64,000 bases of DNA from Massilia sp. NR 4-1 (GCF_001191005.1 NZ_CP012201.1:5518001-5582000), one strand, 5' to 3'. Positions 23,393 through 32,334 are shown, counted from the first letter of the stretch. Notes: generated by a model not told the origin, from the sequence alone. A program made the numbers and translations.

Positions 23393-25351
23393 TTATTGGC
23401 CGCGCAGGAACAGCTTGTCCAGCGCGCTGATTTCGACTTGCACCCAGGTGGGACGGCCGTGGTTGCACTGGTCGGCGCGCTCGGTGCTTTCCATCTGGCG
23501 CAGCAGGGCGTTCATTTCGGGCTGGGTCAGGATGCGGTTGGCGCGCACCGCCGTGTGGCAGGCCAGGGTGCCCAGCAGCTCGTTGCGGCGCTCGATGAGC
23601 ATGCGCGAACCGCCGTATTCGCGCACATCGCGCAGCACGTCGCGCGCCAGGGTTTGCGCGTCGGCGTTTTTCAGCAGGGCCGGCACGGAGCGTACCGCCA
23701 GGGTGGTGGGCGAAAGCGCGGCGATGTCGAAGCCCAGGGTCTGCAGGGTCTCGGCATGCTCCTGCACCGTGCCCACTTCCACCGGGTCGGCGTAGAAGGT
23801 GACGGGAATCAGCAGCGACTGGATCTGCATGGCGGCGCCGTTGAGCTGCTCGTCCAGCGCGTTCTTCAATTGTTCGTAGAGGATGCGCTCGTGGGCGGCG
23901 TGCATGTCCACCAGCACCAGGCCTTTGCTGTTCTGCGCCAATATATAGATGCCGTGCAACTGGGCCAGGGCGAAGCCGAGCGGGAATTCCTCGTCCTGCG
24001 CCAGCACGGCGGGCGAGGCGATATACGGCGTGGCTTGCGGCATGGCGTAGCTGCCCGTGGCCGAGAAGCCGCCGCCGCCGTTCAGGGCCGCGTTGCCATC
24101 CTGGACCGCGCCATCCGGGCCGTCGGCGCGGCGCTCGCCCGCGAACAGGGCGCCATAGCGCTCGGTGCTCTGGGCCACGCCGCCGCCCTGGCCGGGTTGG
24201 CCGAATGGCGAGGGCGAGAACGTGGGCTGATAGTGCGGATTCAGTTCGGCGCCGAAGGAAGCCTGCTGCGGACGCCAGAGCGGGCCGCCGGCCAGGGTGT
24301 CGGCCGCCGGCAGCGGCGAAGGCACGCTGCCGTGGGCCGTGGCCGAAGTCTGGGCCAGGGCGCGCTGCACCGCGTGGAAGACGAATTGGTGCACCGCGCG
24401 GCCGTCGCGGAAGCGCACCTCGATCTTGGACGGGTGCACATTCACATCCACCAGGGCCGGGTCCAGGTCGAGCGCCAGCACGTAGGAGGGGAAGCGGTCG
24501 CCGTGCAGCACATCCTCGTAGGCGGCGCGCACCGCGTGCACCAGCAGCTTGTCGCGCACGAAGCGGCCGTTGACATAAAAATACTGCGCATCGGCGCGCG
24601 CCTTGGAGGCGGTCGGCAGGCCGGCGAAGCCGTGCAGGCGCAGCAGGCCCGAACCCTCGTCCAGCGGCAGGCGCGCCTCGGCGAAATTCTCGCCCAGGAT
24701 CTGCGCGCTGCGCTTGGCCATATCGGCCACCATCCAGTGGTCCACGGTGCGGCCATTGTGCGACAGCGTGAACGAGACGTCCGGCCGCGCCAGTGCGACG
24801 CGGCGCACCACTTCGGCGCAGTGGCCGAACTCGGTCTGTTCCGACTTCAGGAATTTGCGGCGCGCCGGCGTGTTGAAATACAGGTCGCGCACATCGACCG
24901 TGGTGCCCTGCGCGCCGGAGGAGGGCGACACGGTACCGTTATGCGAGCCCTCGATCTCCCAGGCATGGGCCGCATCGGCCGTGCGCGACGTCAGGGTGAC
25001 GGCCGCCACCGAGGCGATGGACGCCAGCGCCTCGCCGCGGAAACCGAGGGTGGCCACGTTTTCCAGGTCGTCCAGGCTGGCGATTTTCGAGGTCGCATGG
25101 CGCGCCAGCGCCAGCGGCATCTGGTCGGGCGGAATGCCGCGCCCGTTATCGGTGATGCAGATACGCTTGACCCCGCCTTCCTCCAGGCGCACCGTAATCT
25201 GCGAGGAACCCGCGTCGAGCGCATTTTCCAGCAACTCCTTGACCACGGCCGAGGGCCGCTCCACCACCTCGCCGGCAGCGATCTGGGAAATAAGCTGGTC
25301 CGGCAAAGCCCGGATAGGACGAGGAAGGGTAGGCGCGGTCATGCCCCGCAT
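23393..25351 (-). CDS. mutL: DNA mismatch repair protein MutL
   Basis: GHKL ATPase that links MutS mismatch recognition to downstream nucleases. 652 residues. The N-terminal ATPase has LISQIAAGEVVERPSAVVKELLENALDAG, DNGRGIPPDQM and the TLGFRGEALASIASV ATP-lid motif. A Pro/Gly/Gln-rich linker (about 340-440) precedes the C-terminal dimerisation domain with VDMHAAHERILYE, ACHTAVRANRIL and CNHGRPTWV. The endonuclease-type DQHA motif reads DMHA and the CPHGRP-type motif reads CNHGRP, so latent nuclease activity is uncertain. A second in-frame ATG at 25342 (MTAPTL) is an equally good start. Confidence 0.96.
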   Translation of the reverse strand: MRGMTAPTLPRPIRALPDQLISQIAAGEVVERPSAVVKELLENALDAGSSQITVRLEEGGVKRICITDNGRGIPPDQMPLALARHATSKIASLDDLENVATLGFRGEALASIASVAAVTLTSRTADAAHAWEIEGSHNGTVSPSSGAQGTTVDVRDLYFNTPARRKFLKSEQTEFGHCAEVVRRVALARPDVSFTLSHNGRTVDHWMVADMAKRSAQILGENFAEARLPLDEGSGLLRLHGFAGLPTASKARADAQYFYVNGRFVRDKLLVHAVRAAYEDVLHGDRFPSYVLALDLDPALVDVNVHPSKIEVRFRDGRAVHQFVFHAVQRALAQTSATAHGSVPSPLPAADTLAGGPLWRPQQASFGAELNPHYQPTFSPSPFGQPGQGGGVAQSTERYGALFAGERRADGPDGAVQDGNAALNGGGGFSATGSYAMPQATPYIASPAVLAQDEEFPLGFALAQLHGIYILAQNSKGLVLVDMHAAHERILYEQLKNALDEQLNGAAMQIQSLLIPVTFYADPVEVGTVQEHAETLQTLGFDIAALSPTTLAVRSVPALLKNADAQTLARDVLRDVREYGGSRMLIERRNELLGTLACHTAVRANRILTQPEMNALLRQMESTERADQCNHGRPTWVQVEISALDKLFLRGQ

Positions 25352-25379
25352 TATAAATGAGCCCGCTCAACCGTTTGCG

Positions 25380-25440
25380 CCGGATCAAACAATGTCCCAC
25401 CGTGGTGCCTCGGCGGCCCCGCCTGGCAGCAGGGTGGGAT
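25380..25440. repeat. GC-rich intergenic repeat between mutL and the cyclophilin gene
   Basis: CCGGATCAAAC (25380-25390) is followed by a hairpin with arms TCCCACC (25395-25401) and GGTGGGA (25433-25439). The core GTGCCTCGGCGGCCCCGCC (25405-25423) matches 32363-32381 with two differences. CCCACCGTGGTGCCT also matches the element at 16052. It could act as a terminator of the cyclophilin gene. Confidence 0.6.
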
Positions 25441-25455
25441 ATTGGCTGATTTAGA

Positions 25456-26394
25456 TCAAGGGGTGGGTTCGCGGACGGGGAGGGGGGCGTTGCACAGGTC
25501 GATATGGCCGGCGGCGACCTTGGTCCAGGGGCCGCCGCGGTTGCGCTGGGCCTCGACGGCGGCGGCATAGGTCGCCGTGTCGGTGCGCATCACTTCGAGG
25601 CGGCTGCGCTCGGCTTCGGGGACATCGGCGGCCAGGCGCACGGCCTGGATCGGGACCATCTGCTCGGGCTTGTCATAAAAACCCATCGGCGCCGCGCCGC
25701 GCGGCAGCACCGACAGCAGCGACATGCCGGACACCACGCGTCCCACTACCGTGATATTGCGGTCCAGGTGGCGCGGGGCGTTGCCGATCACGGCGTACAG
25801 GGCGCCGCCGTTGCCGCTGTCGGCCTCGTTGCCGCGCGCTACGCCGACCATGCCGTAGCAGTGCGCCAGCCAGGTTTGCTTGTTTTTCGGGTCGCGCCCG
25901 ACCGGGAAGCCGTTGGAGTGGCCCACTTGCGGCGCGTAGCCGTCACGGTCGGGCAGGCGCGTGAAGTGCTTGTCGTTGGAGAGCGGGACGGTGAATTCGC
26001 CGGCCAGCTTGGCCTGGGCGGTTTTCAGCGGCTTGGGATTTTTCTCGTCCGGATCGCCCCATTGCACCACCCAGTTGTCCTGGGAGCGCAGGATGGCGAG
26101 GCCGTCGAAATAGTGTTCGCGTGCCATGGCGCGGATATTGGCGGCGTGCCGGGGCGCGAAGGCGGGCGCCAGTTCGATCACCACGCGTCCGGCCGGCAGC
26201 TCCATATATAGCGTGTTCTCGGGATCGAGCGGGCGCCAGTCGGCCGCTTTGGAGGCCTTGATCACATCGGCCAGCGTGGCCTTGGGCGGCAGCTCTTTGC
26301 CGGCAGCGGCAGCGCCGGCGCCGCCAGCTAGTAGAACAAAAGCCAGGGCCGCTGCGCCAGGCCGCTTCGTCAAAACGCTCAGTGCTTTCTGCAT
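25456..26394 (-). CDS. Periplasmic cyclophilin-type peptidyl-prolyl isomerase
   Basis: A 312-residue protein with an N-terminal signal peptide (about 1-31, cleavage near GAGAAAAG). It has one cyclophilin domain (about 60-250: VVIELAPAFAPRHAANIRAMAREHYFDGLAILRSQDNWVVQWGDP, then YGMVGVARGN, GGALYAVIGNAPRHLDRNITVVGRVVSGM). The active-site FHRV motif is replaced by LAILRSQDN, so activity may differ from PpiA. A 60-residue charged C-terminal extension follows. Catalyses cis-trans prolyl isomerisation of exported proteins by family knowledge. Minus strand, upstream of mutL but separated by a hairpin repeat. Confidence 0.88.
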   Translation of the reverse strand: MQKALSVLTKRPGAAALAFVLLAGGAGAAAAGKELPPKATLADVIKASKAADWRPLDPENTLYMELPAGRVVIELAPAFAPRHAANIRAMAREHYFDGLAILRSQDNWVVQWGDPDEKNPKPLKTAQAKLAGEFTVPLSNDKHFTRLPDRDGYAPQVGHSNGFPVGRDPKNKQTWLAHCYGMVGVARGNEADSGNGGALYAVIGNAPRHLDRNITVVGRVVSGMSLLSVLPRGAAPMGFYDKPEQMVPIQAVRLAADVPEAERSRLEVMRTDTATYAAAVEAQRNRGGPWTKVAAGHIDLCNAPLPVREPTP

Positions 26395-26558
26395 CCTTCA
26401 GTCTCCTTGTGGTCGGCGGCTTGCTGCGCCGTGTTGAGGAATTGTAAACTGGAATATCTTTGGCGAACCCCGCCGGCGCTAAGAAATATCCGATGCGGGC
26501 GCGTTTCTGCCTGCAAGGCTGGTGTATGATTCCCGCCGCAACCTTTTGGGATAATTTA

Positions 26559-27203
26559 ATGGATTTAGTTCAATTTCTGGACATGCTGGTCCACGTCGAC
26601 AAGGCGATGGGCACGCTGATCGCGCAATATGGCACTTTGGTCTATGCGGTGCTGTTTGCCATTATCTTTTGCGAGACCGGCCTGGTTGTGCTGTTCTTCT
26701 TCCCGGGGGACACCCTGCTGTTTATCGCCGGCGCCTTCTGCGCCAGCGGCGAAATGAATCTGGCCTTGCTGGCGGGCCTGCTGATCACGGCTGCCGTGCT
26801 GGGCAATACCACCAATTACTGGATCGGCGAGGCCATCGGCCAGCGCGTCTTCACCCACGATTACCGCTGGATCAATAAAGAGGCGCTGCGCCGCACCCAC
26901 GATTTCTTCGAGCGCCATGGCGGCAAGACCATCATCCTGGCCCGTTTCGTGCCGGTGGTGCGCACTTTCGCGCCTTTCGTGGCCGGTGTGTCGGATATGA
27001 CCCAGGCCCGCTTCCAGCTGTATAACATCACCGGCGCCGTGCTGTGGGTGCTGTCGCTGACCGTGGCCGGTTATATGTTCGGCCATCTGCCCATCATCCG
27101 CGAAAATCTGACCACCATCGTGCTGGTCGGCGTGGGCGTGGCCATCGTGCCGATGGCCCTGGGCGGCATGTGGAAGCTGGGACGCAAGGTTCTCGGCCGT
27201 TAA
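26559..27203 (+). CDS. DedA-family membrane protein
   Basis: A 214-residue DedA/VTT-domain inner-membrane protein, a lipid-scramblase-like family linked to recycling of undecaprenyl phosphate and membrane homeostasis. The start MDLVQFLDMLVHVDK, the amphipathic ETGLVVLFFFPGDTLLFIAGAF segment with its conserved E and PGD, GNTTNYWIG, and FFERHGGKTIILARFVPVVRTFAPFVAGVSDM (the family R-F-x-P signature) are all present. Four to five hydrophobic helices. I use ATG 26559; an upstream in-frame ATG at 26460 would put polar sequence in front. Confidence 0.92.
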   Translation: MDLVQFLDMLVHVDKAMGTLIAQYGTLVYAVLFAIIFCETGLVVLFFFPGDTLLFIAGAFCASGEMNLALLAGLLITAAVLGNTTNYWIGEAIGQRVFTHDYRWINKEALRRTHDFFERHGGKTIILARFVPVVRTFAPFVAGVSDMTQARFQLYNITGAVLWVLSLTVAGYMFGHLPIIRENLTTIVLVGVGVAIVPMALGGMWKLGRKVLGR

Positions 27204-27281
27204 GCCTTCCTTTAGGTTGCCCTCAAGTTTTCCTCGGGGGCAACCGTTAACAGGGGTAATCAACGATTATCCCTGACTCTC

Positions 27282-28376
27282 ATGCGTAAGCTCATCGTCC
27301 TCTCCGCCAGCTGCTTCCTGATTGCCTCGGCGGGTGCCTTCGACGCGGGCCAGCCGCTGCCCAAACCAGCCAATATCAAATCCATCCATCCGCCCAATCC
27401 TTCGGTGCCGGGTGCGGCCTCGGCCAAGGAAGGCAAAGAGGGCAAGGAAGGCAAGGAAGGCAAGGAAGGCAAGGAAGGCAAACCCGCCACCGGCGCCAAA
27501 GGCACGGCCGGCAAGCCCGCCAAGCTGTCGGCGCGCGAACAGGAAGAGCAGGCCGAGGCCGAGCTGTCGGCCAAGATCGCCGAGCGCCTGGCCGCGATGC
27601 GCGCCAACCAGGCCGCGCGCGCCGCTGCCGCCGCCAAGGCCAAGAAGGATGCCGCCGCCCGCGCCGCCAAGCTGGCCGCCATGCCGCCGCCGCGCGCCAA
27701 CGGCACGCACTGGGCGTATGAGGGCGAGTTCGGCCCGGCCAACTGGAGCAAGATCAATTCGGACTGGGCCAAGTGCGGCAGCGGCAACCGCCAGTCGCCC
27801 ATCGATATCCGCGACGGCATGAAGGTCGACCTGGAGCAGATCAATTTCGATTACCGTCCCTCGGCATTTTCGGTGCAGGATAACGGCCATACGGTGCAGG
27901 TGACGGTCGGCGGCGGCAACTTCCTGTCGGTGCAGAACCGCATGTACGAGCTGCAGCAGTTCCACTTCCACCGCCCGTCCGAGGAACGCATCAACGGCAA
28001 GGGTTACGAGATGGTGATCCACCTGGTGCACAAGGATGCGGACGGCCGCCTGGCCGTGCTGGCCCTGCTGCTGGAACGCGGCAAGCCGCAGCCGGCCATC
28101 CAGACCGTGTGGAACCATCTGCCGCTGGAAAAACGCGATATCGCCAATCCCTCGGTGGTGCTCGACCCCAACGATCTGCTGCCGCAGCGCCGCGATTACT
28201 TCACGTATATGGGTTCGCTGACCACGCCGCCTTGCACCGAGGGCGTGCTGTGGCTGGTGATGAAGGAGCCGGTGCAGGCCTCGCCGGCGCAGATGGCCCT
28301 GTTCAGCCGCCTGTATCCGCTCAATGCGCGTCCGATCCAGGCCGGATCGGGCCGCATGATCAAGGAATCGAACTGA
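27282..28376 (+). CDS. Alpha-type carbonic anhydrase with KEG-repeat linker
   Basis: Periplasmic alpha-carbonic anhydrase, 364 residues. The signal peptide is at 1-19 or so. A low-complexity region of about 110 residues follows, with six exact Lys-Glu-Gly units (residues 49-66) and an Ala/Lys/Arg-rich helix (about 83-134). The catalytic domain starts at HWAYEG (143). Zinc ligands are His228 and His230 (QFHFHRPSEE) and His247 (MVIHLVH), and the NRQSPIDI and SLTTPPCTEGVLWLV signatures are present. The enzyme interconverts CO2 and bicarbonate. The linker is unusual for the family and may span or bind the cell wall. Overlaps the convergent mutarotase gene by 17 nt. Confidence 0.94.
   Translation: MRKLIVLSASCFLIASAGAFDAGQPLPKPANIKSIHPPNPSVPGAASAKEGKEGKEGKEGKEGKEGKPATGAKGTAGKPAKLSAREQEEQAEAELSAKIAERLAAMRANQAARAAAAAKAKKDAAARAAKLAAMPPPRANGTHWAYEGEFGPANWSKINSDWAKCGSGNRQSPIDIRDGMKVDLEQINFDYRPSAFSVQDNGHTVQVTVGGGNFLSVQNRMYELQQFHFHRPSEERINGKGYEMVIHLVHKDADGRLAVLALLLERGKPQPAIQTVWNHLPLEKRDIANPSVVLDPNDLLPQRRDYFTYMGSLTTPPCTEGVLWLVMKEPVQASPAQMALFSRLYPLNARPIQAGSGRMIKESN
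27426..27479 (+). repeat. Tandem 9-bp repeat encoding (Lys-Glu-Gly)6
   Basis: Six units of AAGGAAGGC lie in frame inside the carbonic anhydrase gene; the second unit is AAAGAGGGC and the other five are identical. Near-identity at the DNA level implies recent expansion by slippage. Confidence 0.9.
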
Positions 28377-29163
28377 CGGTGTGAATGCCGCTCCACTCGC
28401 CGCCGGCGCGCAGGATCTGCTTGTCCACGCGCGCCGGTTCGATGCAGACGAAGCGGCGCCATTCCTCATCCGCCATATCCAGCAGGGCCGCCGCATTGGC
28501 CGCGCCCGGATTCCATACCACCCATTCGTTAAAGCCCTGCTGCTGCAATTGCAGCGACTCGTGGCCGGCCGGCTGGAGCAGGCTTAAGGTCGGCGTGGCG
28601 GGATGGATCTCGTCGAGGAATTCGCTGAAGGCGATCGGCGCGGCCAGACCGTCCAGCGTGGTGCTGGCGAAATCGGCCAGCGCGTAATAGGTGTGCAGGG
28701 CGGCGGCGAAGGAAAAGTCGTCCAGGCCGGTATTGCGCACATTGAACGCCATGCTCAAGGCGTCGGCGCGCAGGGTGAAGCGCAGGCGCAGCTCGAAGGC
28801 GTAAGGCCAGTCGGCTTTGACGGCGGGCGCCAGGTCGTCCTGGTTCAGATGGAATTCGGCGTGGGCCGGAATGCCCGGCTGGCCGTCGGCATGGCTGGCC
28901 AGGCGCCAGGTGGCGGTGCGCGCAAAACCGTGGCGCTGGCCGTTGCCGCGCTGGCCGAACTGGGGAAAGATCACCGGCACGCCGCCGCGGATGGCGGCGC
29001 TGCCGTCGAGGGCCGAGCGTGCGCTGAGGAAGAGGCGTTCCTTGCCCGCGCCATTCTTCCACGACAGCAGATGAGCGCCATACAGCGCGATCAGGGCTTG
29101 CGAACCATCCTGCGCCTTGATGCGCACGGCGGGCAAGCGGCCCGCCTGTTCCATATTGCTCAT
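28360..29163 (-). CDS. D-hexose-6-phosphate mutarotase (YeaD-like)
   Basis: Aldose-1-epimerase-fold protein of the YeaD family, which interconverts alpha and beta anomers of hexose 6-phosphates in the cytoplasm. 267 residues. The YGAHLLSWKN, GGVPVIFPQFG, HGFARTATWRL, ALHTYYALAD and WVVWNPGA...MADEEWRRFVCIEPA blocks match the family, with His and Glu catalytic positions in HGFAR and CIEPA. Start ATG 29163 has GAGGAA 8 nt upstream. It lies 11 nt after the amiC stop, so it is probably the last gene of tsaE-amiC-yeaD. Confidence 0.9.
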   Translation of the reverse strand: MSNMEQAGRLPAVRIKAQDGSQALIALYGAHLLSWKNGAGKERLFLSARSALDGSAAIRGGVPVIFPQFGQRGNGQRHGFARTATWRLASHADGQPGIPAHAEFHLNQDDLAPAVKADWPYAFELRLRFTLRADALSMAFNVRNTGLDDFSFAAALHTYYALADFASTTLDGLAAPIAFSEFLDEIHPATPTLSLLQPAGHESLQLQQQGFNEWVVWNPGAANAAALLDMADEEWRRFVCIEPARVDKQILRAGGEWSGIHTVSSIP

Positions 29164-29174
29164 TCTGCTGTTCC

Positions 29175-30716
29175 TCAAGTCTGCCGGCTCTTGGCGAGCG
29201 GCGGGTTTTTGGCGAAGTAGCTCTTGATGCCTTTGACGATGGCGCTGGCGATCTGTTCCTGATAGGCGTTGTCGAGCAGGCGCGCTTCCTCTTCCGGGTT
29301 GGAGATGAAGGCCGTTTCGATCAGGATGGACGGGATGTCGGGCGCTTTCAGCACGGCGAATCCGGCCTGTTCCACCGAACCTTTGTGCAGCTTGTTGATG
29401 CCGCCGATTTCGCCCAGCACCGCCTTGCCGACCTTCATGCTGTCGTTGATCTGGGCCGTGGTGGACAGGTCGAACAGCACGCTGGCCAATTGCTTGTCCG
29501 GCGTTTTCACGTTCGCGCCGCCGATCAGGTCGGCCTGGTTTTCCTTGTTCGCCAGCCAGCGCGCCGCCGTCGAGCTGGCGCCTTTTTCCGACAGCACGAA
29601 GACCGAGGAGCCGCGCGCCGAAGGCTGCACGAAGGCGTCGGCGTGGATGGAGACGAACAGGTCGGCATCGACCTTGCGCGCCTTTTCCACGCGGGTGGGC
29701 AGCGGCACGAAGTAGTCGCCGTCGCGCGTCAGCATCACGCGCATATTCGGATGTTCCTCGATGCGCGCCTTCAGGCGCTTGGCGATGGCCAGCACGATAT
29801 CCTTCTCGCGGCTGCCGCGCGCGCCGATGGCGCCGGGGTCTTCGCCGCCGTGTCCCGGATCGAGCGCAATGGTGATCATGCGCGCCACCTTGCCGGGACG
29901 CGTCTCGGCGCGCTGCTCGGCCTTGGCCTCCGCCTTGGCGTCGGCTGGGTTTTCATGCCGTGCATCCGGTTTGGCGGCGGCGATATCGGGCTTGCCGCCG
30001 TTCTTGCCCGGGTCCGTAGCGCCAGACGGTGCTGGATGCGCCGCCGCGGCAGTGCTGGTGGACGGCTGGGCGGGCGCGTTGCCGGCCGCTGTGGTGCCGG
30101 CCGCATTGGTTTGCGCGCCGCTGGCGGCGGAAGCCACAGGCGTGGCCGGAGTCGCGGCGATGGCTGGCGCCGCAGGCTGCGCCGCCGTCGCCGTGCTCTT
30201 GCTGTCGCTCGACCATTCGCCCTTTTCGATCATGGCCGCGATCGGGTCGACCGCCTTCACCGGATACAGGTCGAAGATCAGGCGGTGCTTGTAATTGCCG
30301 ACCGGGGCCAGGGTGAACACCTGCGGCTTGACCTCTTCCTTCAGGTCGAATACCAGGCGCACCACGTTCGGCCGGTTCTGGCCCACGCGCACCTGTTTGA
30401 TGTACGGGTCGTTGGACTGGATCTTGGCGACCAGGCTTTTCAGCGTCGGATTCAGTTCCAGGCCTTCGATGTCGACCACCAGGCGTTCCGGGTCCTTGAC
30501 CAGGAAGTGGCTGGTTTTCAGGTCGCTGTCGTTTTCCAGCGTGACGCGGGTATAGTCATCGGCCGGCCACACGCGCACGGCCAGGATCTGGGCGGCGTGG
30601 GCCAGCTGGGGCGCGAGCACCGACAGCAGCAACGTGCCGCCGGCTTTCAGGATGGTGCGCCGGGCAACAGGCTTGGCGTTCAAAGATTCGGTGCAAAGGA
30701 AAGGCGTTGAAGGCAT
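29175..30716 (-). CDS. amiC: N-acetylmuramoyl-L-alanine amidase, AmiC-type
   Basis: Zinc amidase that cleaves septal peptidoglycan cross-link stems during cell separation. 513 residues. The N-terminus carries an apparent twin-arginine signal (ARRTILKAGG, then a hydrophobic stretch to AHAAQ), as for E. coli AmiC. An AMIN septal-targeting domain (about 45-155) is followed by an Ala/Pro/Thr-rich linker (about 170-280) and an amidase_3 domain with ITIALDPGHGGEDPGAIG, SREKDIVLAIA, FVSIHADAF and SILIETAFISNPEEE (zinc His/Glu/His and catalytic Glu positions). The start overlaps tsaE by 37 nt, typical of the tsaE-amidase pair. Confidence 0.95.
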   Translation of the reverse strand: MPSTPFLCTESLNAKPVARRTILKAGGTLLLSVLAPQLAHAAQILAVRVWPADDYTRVTLENDSDLKTSHFLVKDPERLVVDIEGLELNPTLKSLVAKIQSNDPYIKQVRVGQNRPNVVRLVFDLKEEVKPQVFTLAPVGNYKHRLIFDLYPVKAVDPIAAMIEKGEWSSDSKSTATAAQPAAPAIAATPATPVASAASGAQTNAAGTTAAGNAPAQPSTSTAAAAHPAPSGATDPGKNGGKPDIAAAKPDARHENPADAKAEAKAEQRAETRPGKVARMITIALDPGHGGEDPGAIGARGSREKDIVLAIAKRLKARIEEHPNMRVMLTRDGDYFVPLPTRVEKARKVDADLFVSIHADAFVQPSARGSSVFVLSEKGASSTAARWLANKENQADLIGGANVKTPDKQLASVLFDLSTTAQINDSMKVGKAVLGEIGGINKLHKGSVEQAGFAVLKAPDIPSILIETAFISNPEEEARLLDNAYQEQIASAIVKGIKSYFAKNPPLAKSRQT

Positions 30717-31165
30717 GACTGGCCCAGAGCTGACGACGCTTGCAATTCTACATCACGCCCCTGGCCGGCCACAGTGAGAAAAACGTGGAGATCGGGCGGC
30801 GGCAGCACCGGCTCGCCTTTCTCCGGCCACTCGACGATGCAGATATTCTTGCCGTCGAAGTCTTCGCGGAAGCCGGCGTCGAGGAATTCCTCCGGGCTGC
30901 CCATGCGGTACAGATCGTAGTGGATGACGGTCTGCGGCCGGCCGCCGAGCTGCACGCGGTAAGGCTCGGACAGGGTATAGGTCGGGCTTTTCACCGGCCC
31001 CACATGGCCGGCCGCGTGCAGCAGGGCGCGCGTGAGGGCGGTTTTGCCGGCGCCGAGGTCGCCGTGCAGGTAGATGGACAGGCCGGGCGCCAGGGCGCGC
31101 GCCAGCGCCACGCCCAGGGCGGCGGTGCCGGCTTCGTCGTGCAAATGGGATTTAAAATGCGGCAT
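30680..31165 (-). CDS. tsaE: tRNA threonylcarbamoyladenosine biosynthesis ATPase TsaE
   Basis: ATPase partner of TsaB-TsaD in t6A37 formation on ANN-decoding tRNAs. 161 residues. The Walker A GDLGAGKT is at 35-42, followed by VKSPTYTLSEPY, HYDLYRMGSPEEFLDAGF and ICIVEWPEKGE, all family blocks. Upstream of amiC with a 37-nt overlap and divergent from queG. tsaD lies at the far end of this window. The promoter must lie in the 58-nt gap to queG. Confidence 0.96.
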   Translation of the reverse strand: MPHFKSHLHDEAGTAALGVALARALAPGLSIYLHGDLGAGKTALTRALLHAAGHVGPVKSPTYTLSEPYRVQLGGRPQTVIHYDLYRMGSPEEFLDAGFREDFDGKNICIVEWPEKGEPVLPPPDLHVFLTVAGQGRDVELQASSALGQSCLQRLSFAPNL

Positions 31166-31179
31166 TGAGTAAAATATTG

Positions 31180-31190
31180 GTTTGATCCGG
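31180..31190. promoter_or_regulatory. GTTTGATCCGG motif between tsaE and queG
   Basis: The same 11-mer (C or T at position 9) is found inverted at 25380-25390 and direct at 32401-32411 and 46441-46451, always outside the preferred coding regions. Function unknown. Confidence 0.35.
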
Positions 31191-31223
31191 TTCTGCCGGC
31201 ATTGTAATCGCCGGAGCGTCCCG

Positions 31224-32321
31224 ATGTCCCTCTCTCAAGCCAATTTAGCCGAACTCGCCGCCGCCATCAAGGCGTGGGGCGTGGAACTGGGCTTCGCCGA
31301 AGTGCGCATCACCGACATCGACCTGAGCGCTGCGGAGGCCGGCCTGCAAGCCTGGCTCGATGCGGGCATGCATGGCGAAATGGACTATATGGCCAGCCAC
31401 GGTATGAAAAGGGCGCGCCCGGCCGAACTGGTGCCGGGCACGGTGCGCGTGATCACGGCGCGCATGAATTATCTGCCGGCGGACAAGGAAGGCGAGAGCG
31501 AGGACTGGCGCGCGCGCGAAGCGCGCCGCCTGGCCGACCCCTCGGCCGCCGTGATCTCGGTGTATGCCCGTGGACGCGACTACCATAAGGTCTTGCGCGC
31601 CCGCCTGCAGCAGCTGGCCGACCGCATCCAGGCCGGCATCGGCCCCTTCGGCTTCCGCGTGTTCACCGATTCGGCGCCGGTGATGGAGCTGCCGCTGGCC
31701 GAAAAATCCGGCCTGGGCTGGCGCGGCAAGCATACCCTGCTGATCAACCGCAGCGCCGGCTCCATGTTCTTCATGGGCGAAGTCCTGGTTGACCTGCCGC
31801 TGCCGGTGGACGAACCGACCGGCGCCCACTGCGGCCAATGCAGCGCCTGCATCAGCGCCTGCCCCACCCAAGCCATCGTCGCGCCGGGGCGGATGGATGC
31901 GCGGCGCTGCATCTCCTACCTGACCATCGAGTTGAAAAGCGCCATCCCCGAAGAGCTGCGGCCCCTGATCGGCAACCGCATCTACGGCTGCGACGATTGC
32001 CAGACTGCCTGTCCCTGGAATAAATTCGCCCAGCGTGCCACCTTGCCCGATTTCGACGAGCGCCACGCCCTCGGCAGCGCCGGCATGATCGAACTGTTCG
32101 CCTGGACCGAAGACGAATTCAACCGTCGCATGGAAGGCAGCCCCATCCGCCGCATCGGCCACGAACGCTGGCTGCGCAATCTGGCCGTCGGCCTCGGCAA
32201 CGCTGCCGATCTTGGCGCCAAAGGCGATCCCGCCATCGTCGCCGCCCTGCGCAGCCGGCTTGACCACCCCTCCGAACTGGTCTGCGAGCACATCCGCTGG
32301 GCCCTGGCCCGCCACAGCTGA
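31224..32321 (+). CDS. queG: Epoxyqueuosine reductase
   Basis: Cobalamin-dependent iron-sulfur enzyme that reduces epoxyqueuosine to queuosine at position 34 of GUN-decoding tRNAs. 365 residues. The N-terminal domain has the family ADIDL-like and MHGEMDYMASHG segments. The substrate/cobalamin part includes TDSAPVMELPLAEKSGLGWRGKHTLLI. Two 4Fe-4S motifs follow: CGQCSACISACPTQAI, and CDDCQTACPWNKFAQ. A C-terminal HEAT-like repeat region ends the protein. I chose ATG 31224 (MSLSQANLAELA), with GGAG 8 nt upstream; the frame is open back to 31182. Confidence 0.95.
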   Translation: MSLSQANLAELAAAIKAWGVELGFAEVRITDIDLSAAEAGLQAWLDAGMHGEMDYMASHGMKRARPAELVPGTVRVITARMNYLPADKEGESEDWRAREARRLADPSAAVISVYARGRDYHKVLRARLQQLADRIQAGIGPFGFRVFTDSAPVMELPLAEKSGLGWRGKHTLLINRSAGSMFFMGEVLVDLPLPVDEPTGAHCGQCSACISACPTQAIVAPGRMDARRCISYLTIELKSAIPEELRPLIGNRIYGCDDCQTACPWNKFAQRATLPDFDERHALGSAGMIELFAWTEDEFNRRMEGSPIRRIGHERWLRNLAVGLGNAADLGAKGDPAIVAALRSRLDHPSELVCEHIRWALARHS

Positions 32322-32334
32322 GCCCACCACCCCC

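Noticed and set aside
22502..25360. 952-codon open frame opposite miaA and mutL
   Set aside because: It spans two well-supported genes and has no recognisable domain, so it is a codon-usage artefact.
27426..27479. Tandem 9-bp repeats as CRISPR or a VNTR outside genes
   Set aside because: In frame and without spacers; it encodes a Lys-Glu-Gly linker in the carbonic anhydrase.
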